Positions 18,840 through 26,749 of a DNA stretch of 26,749 nucleotides are shown here, in pieces. The notes under the pieces are model-generated. The model saw nothing but the letters and a program-made list of their open reading frames with translations, did no database searches and was not told where the DNA came from. The stretch is from Mycoplasma sp. UBA710 (GTDB lineage Bacteria; Bacillota_I; Bacilli_A; Mycoplasmatales; Metamycoplasmataceae), in the NCBI GenBank assembly GCA_002298905.1, contig DBMA01000029.1:1-26749 (forward strand). Reading direction: 5' to 3'. The position numbers and the translations under genes were made by a program. How positions within the stretch are numbered: the stretch's first letter is position 1; each line of letters begins with the position of its first letter.

Positions 18840-18872
18840 AAGTATATTATTAATTTTAAGGAAAAAAATAAT

Positions 18873-20498
18873 ATGAAAAAAAAAGAAAAAGAAAGAGGAA
18901 TATCACAAGCATCTAAAAATAAAAAGATTTCATTTTTCTCAGCTATTTTAGTTGTTATGGGATCATCAATTGGTGCAGGTATATTTTTTAAATCAAAAAG
19001 CGTTTTAGATAATTCTCAAAATTCATTAATATTAGCAATTTTTTGTTGAATTATTGCAGCTTTTTCAGTTATTGCTATGGCATTAGCATTAATTGAAATT
19101 TCATCTGCTCGTAATGACAATTTATCATTATTAGGATGAACAAAAGTATTTAATAGTAGAACAACTTTTAAAGCATCGAAAAACTTCATGTTTTATATCT
19201 ATTTACCTTTAACATACTTTTTTATGCCATTGTATGTAATTATGTCATTACAAGATGGAATTGGAGCTTTAGTTAATCCCAAAATGTCTTCGTATAATTT
19301 TGGAACTCCTGTTGATTGGTTAATTTGAACAATTATTTCAATTGTAATATCAGCTTATTTTATTTATGCTTCAGGTATTAGTTCAAAAATAGGGAATATT
19401 CAAAATAAAATAGTTACTTATATAAAATTTTTACCTTTAGCATTTGTTGCTATTATGGGATTTGTTTTAGTTGGTATGAATGCAGGTGGATGAAATAAAG
19501 TTTCAATTGGTGTTCAAAAACCTATTGAAGATTTAGCTAGCGGAAAAAGCTTAAGTGCATTTGCTCCAGGTTTAGGAATGTTTTTAGCAATTAGTGCCAT
19601 TTTCTTTGCTTATGATGGATTTTATGTTGCTGCAGGTATTCAATCTGAAATGGAAGAGCCTAAAAAAACACCTATGGCTATTTTATTAGGATTAGTGATT
19701 ACAACAGTAATATATTTGATCATAGCAATATCAATGTCAATTAATGGTGGATCATTTTTTGGGATGCTAGATTATATGGAAAATCTAGCTCCAAATGTAG
19801 GACGTGTATTATTTGGTGTTGTAAATATAATGATAGCAATTGGTGTATTAGGTATTATTAACGGTTTTGCAATGTGAGCACCAAGATTTATAGAAGATTT
19901 AATTAAAGAAGGAGAATTACCTTTTTCAATTAGATATAAAGATAGATTAAATGAGAGTAAGCCTAAAGTAGGTATTATGTATTCATTTGTGATAACAATA
20001 CCAATTGTTATTGTATTTACACTAATTGGAGCATTGGCTTATATTGATAATTATGGTTCATCATATGGAACAGGTATGGGAAAATTGTATACATTTGCCG
20101 ATTTAATGGGTACTTGAACAGCTTTATTTACATTTGGGTTTATCACAGCATCGATCTATGGTGGAATTAAAAATAGAAAAAGTAAAAAAATAAAAACTGA
20201 TCAAAAATCTTATTTTGTTCCAATGGCTATTAGTGCTGTAATTATTGTTAGTTTAGCTTTAATAGTTACTATATTAATTCCAATAATTGATTTATTATTA
20301 ATTGCTCAATTAGATCTAGCTAAAGTTGAAAATGCAACAGATATTATTGTAAGTAGAGTTATGTTAGTTATAACATTAGTTATATTTGTTGCTTTATCAT
20401 ATGGAACAACTTTGGTCGAAGATAAAATTAATATTAAAAAATTTGGTTCAATTGAAAAATATGAAAATTGACAAAAACAAAATTTTATTGTTAGCTAA
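18873..20498 (+). CDS. arcD: APC-family amino acid permease, probable arginine/ornithine antiporter
   Basis: The 541-residue protein has about 12 hydrophobic segments. The first carries the amino-acid permease motif MGSSIGAGIFFKS, where the substrate carboxylate binds in this family. The middle has FFAYDGFYVAAGIQSEMEEPKKTP, typical of APC transporters. The position directly after arcABC supports exchange of arginine for ornithine; the family itself is broader, so substrate is inferred. Shine-Dalgarno AAGGA lies upstream of ATG 18873. The basic N-terminal tail (MKKKEKERG) is cytoplasmic. Eight or more TGA Trp codons occur. A decayed relative lies at 26060-26303 on the other strand. Confidence 0.82.
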
Positions 20499-20536
20499 TT
20501 TTTTATAATAATCTATAATAAAACGAATTAAATGAT

Positions 20537-20574
20537 AAAAAAACTCTAGATTAAATTCAATTTAGAGTTTTTTT
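20537..20574. terminator. Strong terminator after arcD, probably bidirectional
   Basis: A 16-bp stem with one G-T wobble (20537-20552 with 20559-20574) and a 6-base loop. The core is ACTCTA/TAGAGT, flanked by A-run and T-run, as in rho-independent terminators. It ends the arc operon and lies 32 bases beyond the stop of the convergent gene. Confidence 0.88.
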
Positions 20575-20578
20575 ATTC

Positions 20579-20601
20579 AATCTACAATTAAATAGTAGAT
20601 T
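20579..20601. repeat. Second small hairpin beside the arc terminator
   Basis: Perfect 7-bp arms AATCTAC and GTAGATT with a 9-base loop. It sits between the arc terminator and the stop of the minus-strand small gene. It may assist termination of that gene; its own U-run is poor. Confidence 0.4.
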
Positions 20602-20605
20602 CTAG

Positions 20606-20950
20606 TTAATTTTTATTTTGTTTTTTAATTTCTTTTCTTTTGTTTCAAAATTGTTTAAAGGAAATTATTTTATTTTTTCATAATTTTTTAAAAATAATTA
20701 ATCAATCTTTTTTAGTAATTATTTCTTTATCTTTTGAATTTGCTGTAATCACAAGATTTGTATTTTCATTATTATTTTTAAATTCTTGGGTATTCATTTC
20801 AGGTTGATTAAATGGATTAGGATGTCTTTTCATATAATCCAAATTTTTAGTAGTTATTTCTATATTCTTGGCATTTTCTATTTTTTGGGTCTTGTTATTC
20901 ACAGTTTTAATTGAAAGAGTAATTATCTTTTTTTTATTATTTTGCTCCAT
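20606..20950 (-). CDS. Small hydrophilic protein, function unknown
   Basis: The predicted product has 114 residues when TGA is read as Trp, which extends a shorter standard-code frame by 32 codons. The N-terminal 80 residues are Asn/Lys/Thr-rich and probably disordered, with a short PNPFNQPEMN stretch. The C-terminus (residues 82-114) is strongly basic with regularly spaced Trp and Phe (WLIIFKKLWKNK, then FKQFW), as in an amphipathic helix that could bind membrane or RNA. No family is recognised, and no Shine-Dalgarno sequence is visible. It is bounded by a terminator on one side and a tRNA promoter region on the other. The aromatic/basic pattern supports a real gene, but it could be spurious. 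Confidence 0.55.
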
Positions 20951-20995
20951 AATACAATATATTTTAATAATTTAATTTATTTTTTGCAAAATATT

Positions 20996-21001
20996 TATAA
21001 T
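20996..21001 (+). promoter_or_regulatory. Putative -10 box of the tRNA-Thr gene
   Basis: TATAAT lies 17 bases before the mature 5' end of the tRNA, leaving a short leader for RNase P removal. Confidence 0.5.
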
Positions 21002-21018
21002 TATAAACATAATTCTAT

Positions 21019-21093
<75 letters not shown>

Positions 21094-21116
21094 TATGTCT
21101 TTATAAAAGATGCCAT

Positions 21117-22040
21117 TTACACAAAAATAAATATTGTTAGATAAACAAAACAAACTAGAGCAACAGAATCTACACGGTCTAAAATTCCTCCATGTCCAGG
21201 AATCATATTAGAAAAATCTTTAATTTTTGCAAATCTTTTAATTCAAGAAAACGATAGATCTCCAATAATAGCAACAATGGGAAGAGTAAGAGGAATTACA
21301 ATTAATAAAATATTTTTATCTACATGTTCTAATCCTTTAAATTTAGCAAAATAAAAAATTAAAAATAAAATTAATCATGTTACAACATAACCAGAAATAG
21401 CTCCTTCAATAGTTTTATTAGGAGAAATTTTAGGAGCCAATTTTTTCGAAAATATTTTATTACCTAATAAAAGGCCCCCAAAATATGCAAAAATATCACA
21501 TATAATAGGTCCAATAAACAAAATCAAAATAAAAATAGGCGAATCTCCATTAACAATTAAAATTGATTTACCTGTAATTGTTAGGACCATAACAACAATA
21601 TAAGATATAAAATAATATCAAACATTTTTGTTGCTTAAGCTATTTTTGTTAAATAAAAAAGGGATTAAGACTAAGATAGCATGTACTAAATAACTTAATC
21701 CAAGAATGCCAAATAATTTTCCTTCATATTGTTCTTTTATAATATTTTTTGCTGTATTAGAATTTAAAAATCATCCCTTTGTTTCTTCTCAAGGACTAAA
21801 AAATGAAATAAGAGATAATAAGGCAAAATAAAAACAAGTTCATTTAGGTAATGGAAGAATTTTTGCATATTCAAATAAAGCATAGGAAATAAGTGATAAA
21901 TAAAGAATAAATCCAATAATTTTTGCTAAAAGCTTATCATTTACTCAACCAATTAAAGACCAACAAGTTATTGCAACAATTGCAATAATAAGAGCATATA
22001 ATGTTTTTATTAATATTGGATTTTTTTTAATATTGTTCAT
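21117..22040 (-). CDS. cdsA: Phosphatidate cytidylyltransferase CdsA
   Basis: CdsA makes CDP-diacylglycerol from phosphatidic acid and CTP, the branch point of phospholipid synthesis in the membrane. The 307-residue protein is split by several TGA Trp codons and was assembled by reading the whole strand. It has about eight hydrophobic segments, the block GPIICDIFAYFGGLLLG, and SPNKTIEGAISG. The family signature near the C-terminus, SWIKRFAKIKDFS then PGHGGILDRVDS, is complete. Start ATG is 7 bases after the frr stop on the same strand, and there is no clear Shine-Dalgarno sequence. Last gene of pyrH-frr-cdsA; it converges on the tRNA gene with a 23-base gap. Confidence 0.95.
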
Positions 22041-22047
22041 AATTTAT

Positions 22048-22599
22048 TTACATTTTTATTAATTGATTTTCTTTATTTTTTATTGATAAATCAATTTTAT
22101 TGTTGTATTGATCAACTATTTTTTGAATTTCATTTTGATATTGTTTTTCCATATCTTCAGTAAGTTCTTTATCATTTTTAATTTTCTTTAAAATATTTTG
22201 ACGATTATTTCTAATTTTTATTTTTCCTTGTTCTTTATAAGAAGACAAATTTTTAATTGCTTCTTTTCTTTTTTCAGTTGTTAATTGTGGAAAAATAATT
22301 CTTAGTTTATCTCCTTCATCTTGAATTGTTATAGAATAATTTTGTTTTATAATAATATTATAAATTTCCTTATTAAGCGATTTATCAAAAGGCTTAATAA
22401 TTAATTGTTGAGCTTCAGGATGAGTAATAGATGAAATATCTCCGATAGGAGTTGGTGTATCATAATACATTACTTTTAAAATAGAAAATAATTGAGGATT
22501 TGCAGTACCTAAATTGATTCTTGATAAGGACTTTTCTAATTGTTCTATAGCTTCATCACAACTTAAAATAAATTCTTCTTTATAAACATTAAAATCCAT
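22048..22599 (-). CDS. frr: Ribosome recycling factor
   Basis: RRF splits the post-termination ribosome together with EF-G. The 183-residue protein aligns over its length: the DTPTPIGDISSI block, LIIKPFDKSL, then RIIFPQLTTEKRKEAIK and the long helical C-terminus. The usually conserved SIRTGRANP stretch reads SRINLGTANP, losing both arginines, and the C-terminal arginine motif appears as IRNNRQNI. These may be lineage drift. It begins 4 bases after the pyrH stop, consistent with coupled translation. Confidence 0.93.
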   Translation of the reverse strand: MDFNVYKEEFILSCDEAIEQLEKSLSRINLGTANPQLFSILKVMYYDTPTPIGDISSITHPEAQQLIIKPFDKSLNKEIYNIIIKQNYSITIQDEGDKLRIIFPQLTTEKRKEAIKNLSSYKEQGKIKIRNNRQNILKKIKNDKELTEDMEKQYQNEIQKIVDQYNNKIDLSIKNKENQLIKM

Positions 22600-22603
22600 A
22601 TGC

Positions 22604-23323
22604 TTAATTTTTAACTATTGTAAATTTACCATGTTTATTAATTGCATTTACAATAGAATTTTCTCCTCCTACATTAAATACTAATAATTTTATATTATTA
22701 TCTTTTGCCATTGCAACAGCTGTTGAGTCCATAACTTGTAATTTTCTTTTTAAAATTTCATCATAACCAATTTCACCAAAATGAATAGCATTTGGATTAA
22801 TTTTTGGATCAGAGTCGTAAATACCATCAACCCCATTTTTTCCCAACAGCAATACTTCAGCTTTAATCTCTGATGCTAATAAAGTAGCAGCTGTATCAGT
22901 AGTAAAATAAGGTCTCCCAATTCCTCCGGCCATAATTACAATTTCACCTTTTTCTAAATATTTATTGGCGTTTTCTAAATTAAAAGGTTCCGCAATTTTT
23001 TGGTCAATATTAACAGAGCACATCACTTTAGCTTTTAAATCACAAGAGTTTTCAAATATTGATTCTAAAGCTAATGCATTCATAATTGTTGCAATCATTC
23101 CTATATAATCTGCTTTAGATCTAGGAATACCATTTTTTTCAGCAGAGGCCCCTCTTCACAAGTTACCTCCACCAACAACAATTGCTATTTGGATTTTTTG
23201 TTTAACAATTTCTTTCAATTGTTCTGCCAATTTAACAACAAGGTCATAATCAATAGATAGTTTTTTTTCTCTATTTGCTAATCATTCTCCTGAAAGTTTT
23301 AATAGTATTCTTTTATATTTCAT
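22604..23323 (-). CDS. pyrH: UMP kinase
   Basis: PyrH phosphorylates UMP to UDP, in the amino-acid kinase fold. The 239-residue protein starts MKYKRILLKLSGEWL, with TGA as Trp. It has IAIVVGGGNLWRG, DYIGMIATIMNALAL, IVIMAGGIGRPYFTTDTAA and LLLGKNGVDGIYDSDPK, all family hallmarks. The start is fixed by AGGTGG upstream and by the conserved N-terminus. First gene of pyrH-frr-cdsA; a TATAAT lies about 34 bases upstream. Confidence 0.97.
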
Positions 23324-23356
23324 TTAATTAAACCACCTATTATTTATATATAAATA

Positions 23357-23362
23357 ATTATA
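23357..23362 (-). promoter_or_regulatory. Putative -10 box of pyrH-frr-cdsA
   Basis: Read on the minus strand this is TATAAT, in the 56-base gap after lgt. It gives a leader of about 27 bases that includes the AGGTGG ribosome-binding site. The -35 region would lie at the very end of lgt. Confidence 0.5.
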
Positions 23363-23379
23363 ACTTTTTCAGTTAAATA

Positions 23380-24285
23380 TTATCCATTAATTCATCTCAA
23401 ACTTGTATTGGCAACAATGATTTGTACTTTTGTATTAAAGTAATAATATGAATATTTTTTGTATTGAATTTTTTTGTACATTTTTTTTCCAGTTATTTCA
23501 AAATATAATAATAATATAGAACCTATTGTAAATGAAAGAATAGCTAATACTAAATATCAAGTTTCATAATCTGCAGGATCTCTAAATGGTTCTAAAATTG
23601 TTCTAATCAATCCATATCACATTAAATATATTGCTCCTGTTGATCCGGGTTTTAAAAGATTAAATTGCAAAATTCCTCATACAATTATTAAATATCCAAT
23701 TATTGAAGTAGATGATTCTATTAAGAAAAGAGGAATTCTAAAATGTCCATCAATATACATATTAAATGCTATTCCTTCTCCCAATCACTTAATTGAATTA
23801 AAATCACATATTCCACCATATAATTCATGGTTTGCGAAGTTTCCTCATCTTCCAATAGCTTGACCTAATAAAACATTAGGTAAAATAATTCCAAAAGCCT
23901 TTCTAATATCAACTACAGTTCTTTTTTTTCTTAAATAGATTAAATCACAAATAGTTGGTAATAGCACACCACCTTGAATTGATAATCCACCTTCTCATAT
24001 TGCTCATCATCTATCTAAAGAGCCATTACCACTTTTATTACTAATAGCAACTTCTATTATTCAAAATAATCTTGCTCCTATTAATGCAGTAGGGATGGTA
24101 ATAATAATTAAAATTAATAAAACATCCACAGGGAATCTATTTTTTTTTCAAAAGTATAAAATTGAAAAAATAGATGCTATGATTCCTAATAACATAGTGA
24201 ATGTATAAACTCTAAAATCACCAAATAATGTTAAAGGACTGCCACCAGGAGCTATTGAAGGTAAATTAGGAGCATTATTGATCAT
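23380..24285 (-). CDS. lgt: Prolipoprotein diacylglyceryl transferase Lgt
   Basis: Lgt attaches diacylglycerol to the lipobox cysteine of prolipoproteins in the membrane. The 301-residue protein was read through many TGA Trp codons. It has about seven hydrophobic segments, the Lgt signature GRWGNFANHELYG (Arg at 146), and the YGLIRTILEPFR block near the end. The segment before the signature reads GGLSIQGG, with Gln104 where E. coli has the conserved His103. ATG 24285 has AAGAAAGGA upstream and overlaps the hprK stop by 11 bases. Its presence implies lipoproteins elsewhere, although the surface proteins in this window lack lipoboxes. Confidence 0.94.
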
Positions 24286-25228
24286 TTTTAATCCTTTCTT
24301 GTATTTGTGTAAATGCATCAACACCATCTTTTTTAGATATATATAAAGATGTTGCAACTTCTATTAAAGATGCAGTGTTTCTTCCCAATTTAATTGGAAT
24401 TAAAATCTTTTTAATTTTACCATTTAATACATTATAAAAATGATTTTCATTACCTAAACGATCGAAATTAGTATTTTCATCTTTTTTAAGTTCAATTACT
24501 AAATCAATATTTGTTTTATCTTTAACAGATTTTTCTCCATAGATAGATTTAATATTAATTAATCCCAAACCTCTAGCTTCTAATATATTTTTTGTAATTT
24601 CAGGTGATACACCAATAAAATTATTACCTATTCTTTTAATAATTACAGAATCATCTGAAACAAACATATGACCTCTTTGAATTAATTCTAAAACAGCTTC
24701 TGATTTACCAACACCGCTATCACCAATTATCAATACTCCAATTCCGTTAATAATAACTAGTGATCCATGAACAAAATCTTCTGGCGCAAAATTTTCAGCA
24801 ATATAAATTCCTACAGTTGTGGTGATAAAAGATAGTTTAGTATCAACAAAAACTACTGGTGTTTCTGTATTATTTGCATGTTTTAGAATTAGTTTTTTAT
24901 TATTTTCACTCACACCACTAGAACAAATTACTAAAGGTGGAAAATATTCAAAAATTTTCTTTAAATTTTTTTCCAATTCCACTTTTGGTATATTATTCAT
25001 TAATGTTGATTCTTTTGTACCAAAACCAATAATATTTTTATCTATATCATCATGCTCGAAATGACCAATAATTTCTAATCCAACTCGATTAATTGATGGC
25101 CTTTTAATTTCTCTTCAATTTTTAATATGCTCTTTATTGAAAATATCTAATTCATTATCTAAACATAATTTATTTACATTAATAAATTGAGAAATATTAA
25201 TTGATTTTGTTTTTCTTTGTTGAGCCAT
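24275..25228 (-). CDS. hprK: HPr kinase/phosphorylase HprK
   Basis: HprK phosphorylates HPr at Ser46 and removes that phosphate, linking sugar uptake to metabolic state. The 317-residue protein has the catalytic-domain His154 in FVHGSL, P-loop GDSGVGKS (169-176), VSDDSV and the HprK signature EARGLGLINI (from 217). The N-terminal domain (about 1-130) is intact once one TGA is read as Trp. No Shine-Dalgarno sequence precedes the ATG. The hprK-lgt pair is common in mycoplasmas; here the trxB gene often found next is absent and pyrH follows. Confidence 0.95.
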
Positions 25229-25275
25229 AAATTATATTTTAATATAAAAGCTTATTCATTAATTCTCTTTTCAAA

Positions 25276-25281
25276 TATAAT
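25276..25281 (+). promoter_or_regulatory. -10 box directly before the methyltransferase gene, implying a leaderless mRNA
   Basis: A perfect TATAAT ends 6 bases before the ATG at 25288, so transcription would start at or next to the A of the start codon. Only a weak GAAG could act as Shine-Dalgarno. Confidence 0.45.
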
Positions 25282-25287
25282 GAAGAT

Positions 25288-26058
25288 ATGAAAATCAAAA
25301 AATCATGAGTTAAAAATTCTTTAGGTTATGATAATAATTTGTTTATTTATCAAGATAAAACTATGTTTAATTATTCAGTTGACACTATTTTATTAGCTAA
25401 TTTAGCAACTTTAAATAAGAAAACAAAGGATGTTTTAGAAATTGGAACTAATAATGGAGCATTATCTATTTTTTTATCTCAAAGAGCAGAAAATATTAGT
25501 ATAGATGCAATTGAAATCCAAGAGAAAGCATGTGAATTGGCAATTTATAACATTAATATGAATCATTTAGAAAATAGAATTAATATTATCAATGAAGATT
25601 TTAATGAATGATGAAAAAAACATATAAAAAATGTAGGAAAAAAATATGATTTAATAATATGCAATCCTCCTTTTTATCGTAAAGAAACAAAATTTAAAAA
25701 AAATATTTCAGAAGCAATGTTAAAAGCAACACATGAAATTACTTTAAATTTAGAAGATATTATTAAAGGTAGTTCCAAGATTATTGAACAAAAAGGTTTT
25801 TTAGCTTTAATTATTCCTCCAGAAAGGCTAGTTGATTGCTTTGAATTACTTAGAAAATATTTATTTGAACCAAAAAGGATAATAATGATTCATCCAAGAC
25901 AATATCAAAAAGCTATTTTAACATTTGTTGAAGCTAGATTTCAAACTGGATGAGGAGTTCATTTTGAACCAAATATTTATTTACATTCTAATGATTTATC
26001 TAATCATGAGTATTTGGAAGATGTTGTAAAACTTTATCAACCACGAAAATTAAAATAA
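25288..26058 (+). CDS. trmN6: SAM-dependent methyltransferase, TrmN6-like (tRNA1-Val A37 N6-methyltransferase)
   Basis: The 256-residue protein has the SAM-binding motif LEIGTNNGALSIFLSQRA (about residues 50-67). It also has an acidic IEIQEKACELA after the second strand, and the adenine-N6 catalytic motif NPPF at 126-129 followed by YRKE. ALIIPPERLVDCFELLRKY and RIIMIHPR are as in the YfiC/TrmN6 group, which modifies A37 of tRNA1-Val. Other small N6-methyltransferases share NPPF, so substrate is inferred. It is divergent from hprK across 59 bases. Its stop lies at the edge of the arcD relic. Confidence 0.8.
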
Positions 26059-26059
26059 G

Positions 26060-26303
26060 TTAAAATTCTATTTTTACCAATTCTCATATTTTTTAATTAA
26101 ACATAAAGTATTAGTTCCTAAAAAATATAATTTTATAAGAAAAAGAAAACATATAATTTCAAACAGTTATTGATAAAATTATTCTTAAACCCAGAGCAAA
26201 TGAACTTAAGATTTTTCTACGCTAAATATTCAATAGTTTTTGAACACCAATTGAAACTTCATTTCCCCACCTGCATTCATGCCAAGTAAAACAAATTCTG
26301 TTT
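26060..26303 (-). pseudogene. Decayed, internally deleted arcD-like antiporter gene
   Basis: Read on the minus strand, 26303 down to about 26178 matches the intact arcD at about 19459-19580. My by-eye identity is roughly 80-85%, including a run of 21 identical bases. Several small gaps (one after GMNAGG) destroy the frame. The segment 26100 down to 26061 matches the arcD 3' end (about 20449-20488) at 33 of 40 positions, and all seven differences are transitions. Two of these turn Gln codons into TAA and TAG. The roughly 770 bases of arcD between these two blocks are missing; the stretch between them is only patchily alignable. This is the remnant of a second antiporter gene, not a working gene. 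Confidence 0.85.
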
Positions 26304-26370
26304 TTCTATTCAAAATCTAAATTAATTAACTGAGCAATTGAAAATGATAAAATTGTTAAAGGTGAAAGTT

Positions 26371-26749
26371 ATGAATAAAAAAAATAAAATAATTTCAATA
26401 TTAACTGCTTCTATTTTAGCAGTTCCTTTAATTGGATCACAAGTTGCTACTTTAACTACAACAATTACTAACCATTTAAATGATAAAGATATTATAGCAA
26501 GAGACCAAGAAGCAAGAGAAAGTTTTAAATATTTATGACAAGGTAAATATTGAAATTCTTATCAAGATATCGTAAATCACATTCTAAATACTTCTACTGA
26601 TGTAGTGATTGGATTACAACAATATTATGGCGATATTAATAATGCTATTTTTGATCAAACTACTAAAAAAGTTGATATTAGTAAATTAAGACCTTTTGAT
26701 TGACAAAATCCTCACGATCGAATTTCGCCTGCTTGAATCAATGCTTTAG
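26371..26749 (+). CDS. Secreted or surface protein, N-terminal part (partial at 3' end)
   Basis: The frame is open to the window edge; 126 residues are visible. ATG 26371 is chosen because AAAGGTGA lies 6 bases upstream; in-frame starts further up (26338, 26344) lack support. Residues 1-30 form a signal peptide or anchor (basic MNKKNK, then a hydrophobic stretch to about residue 25, without a lipobox Cys). The visible remainder is mixed charged and aromatic, with TGA Trp codons and no family I recognise (FKYLWQGKYWNSYQ, then RPFDWQNPHDRISPAWINAL). It lies beside a decayed antiporter gene, so the region may be a variable one. Confidence 0.75.

Noticed and set aside
21094..21116. Small 5-bp hairpin between tRNA-Thr and cdsA as a terminator
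   Set aside because: The stem TCTTT/AAAGA is too weak and lacks a clear U-run.
26304..26340. Possible further arcD similarity, a 9-base match to AATTGCTCA of the arcD C-terminal region
   Set aside because: It is too short, and the order would be reversed relative to the relic blocks.

Overview
The window is AT-rich DNA from a wall-less Mollicute (mycoplasma). Every long reading frame is interrupted by in-frame TGA that must be read as tryptophan (genetic code 4), for example in PotA, TopA, Lgt and the arginine/ornithine antiporter. A complete arginine deiminase pathway points to an arginine-hydrolysing mycoplasma, such as the M. hominis / M. arginini type. That placement is inference; no rRNA is present to fix the species. 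All coordinates below are for code-4 genes.

Layout. 1-1439: the C-terminal part of an ABC exporter and a small membrane-anchored partner (+). 1452-1901: ybeY (+), whose stop overlaps the stop of convergent lepA (1898-3694, -). 3856-8158: a tightly packed potA-potB-potC-potD polyamine uptake operon (+). 8284-10338: a 684-aa surface protein (+) with a Pro/Glu-rich stalk, its own promoter and a palindrome over the -35 region. A perfect 15-bp hairpin then separates it from convergent rplU-rpmA (-), which has a structured leader. 11281-13453: divergent rarA and nrnA-like DHH phosphoesterase (+). 13592-15439: topA (+). 15633-20498: arcA-arcB-arcC-arcD (+), closed by a strong hairpin. 20606-20950: a small unknown protein (-). 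21019-21093: tRNA-Thr(GGU) (+). 21117-23323: pyrH-frr-cdsA (-). 23380-25228: hprK-lgt (-). 25288-26058: a TrmN6-like methyltransferase (+). 26060-26303: a decayed fragment of a second arcD-like gene (-). 26371-end: the start of a secreted or surface protein (+).

How the genes work together. ArcD would import arginine in exchange for ornithine. ArcA, ArcB and ArcC convert arginine to ornithine, ammonia, CO2 and ATP, so this block is an energy-generating unit. PotABCD imports polyamines, which such cells usually cannot make. PyrH (UMP to UDP), Frr (ribosome recycling) and CdsA (CDP-diacylglycerol) keep the common bacterial order, but the uppS gene often found between frr and cdsA is absent, as expected without a cell wall. 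Lgt makes lipoproteins.

Most of the window is ordinary mycoplasma housekeeping. I found no CRISPR, insertion sequence, prophage or clear new defence system. The most interesting observation is the arcD relic at 26060-26303, recognised only by reading the minus strand and comparing it with the intact arcD 6 kb away. Other points are the rplU leader, the palindrome at the surface-protein promoter, a non-lipoprotein PotD, and an L21/L27 operon lacking both the Prp protease and the L27 extension it removes.
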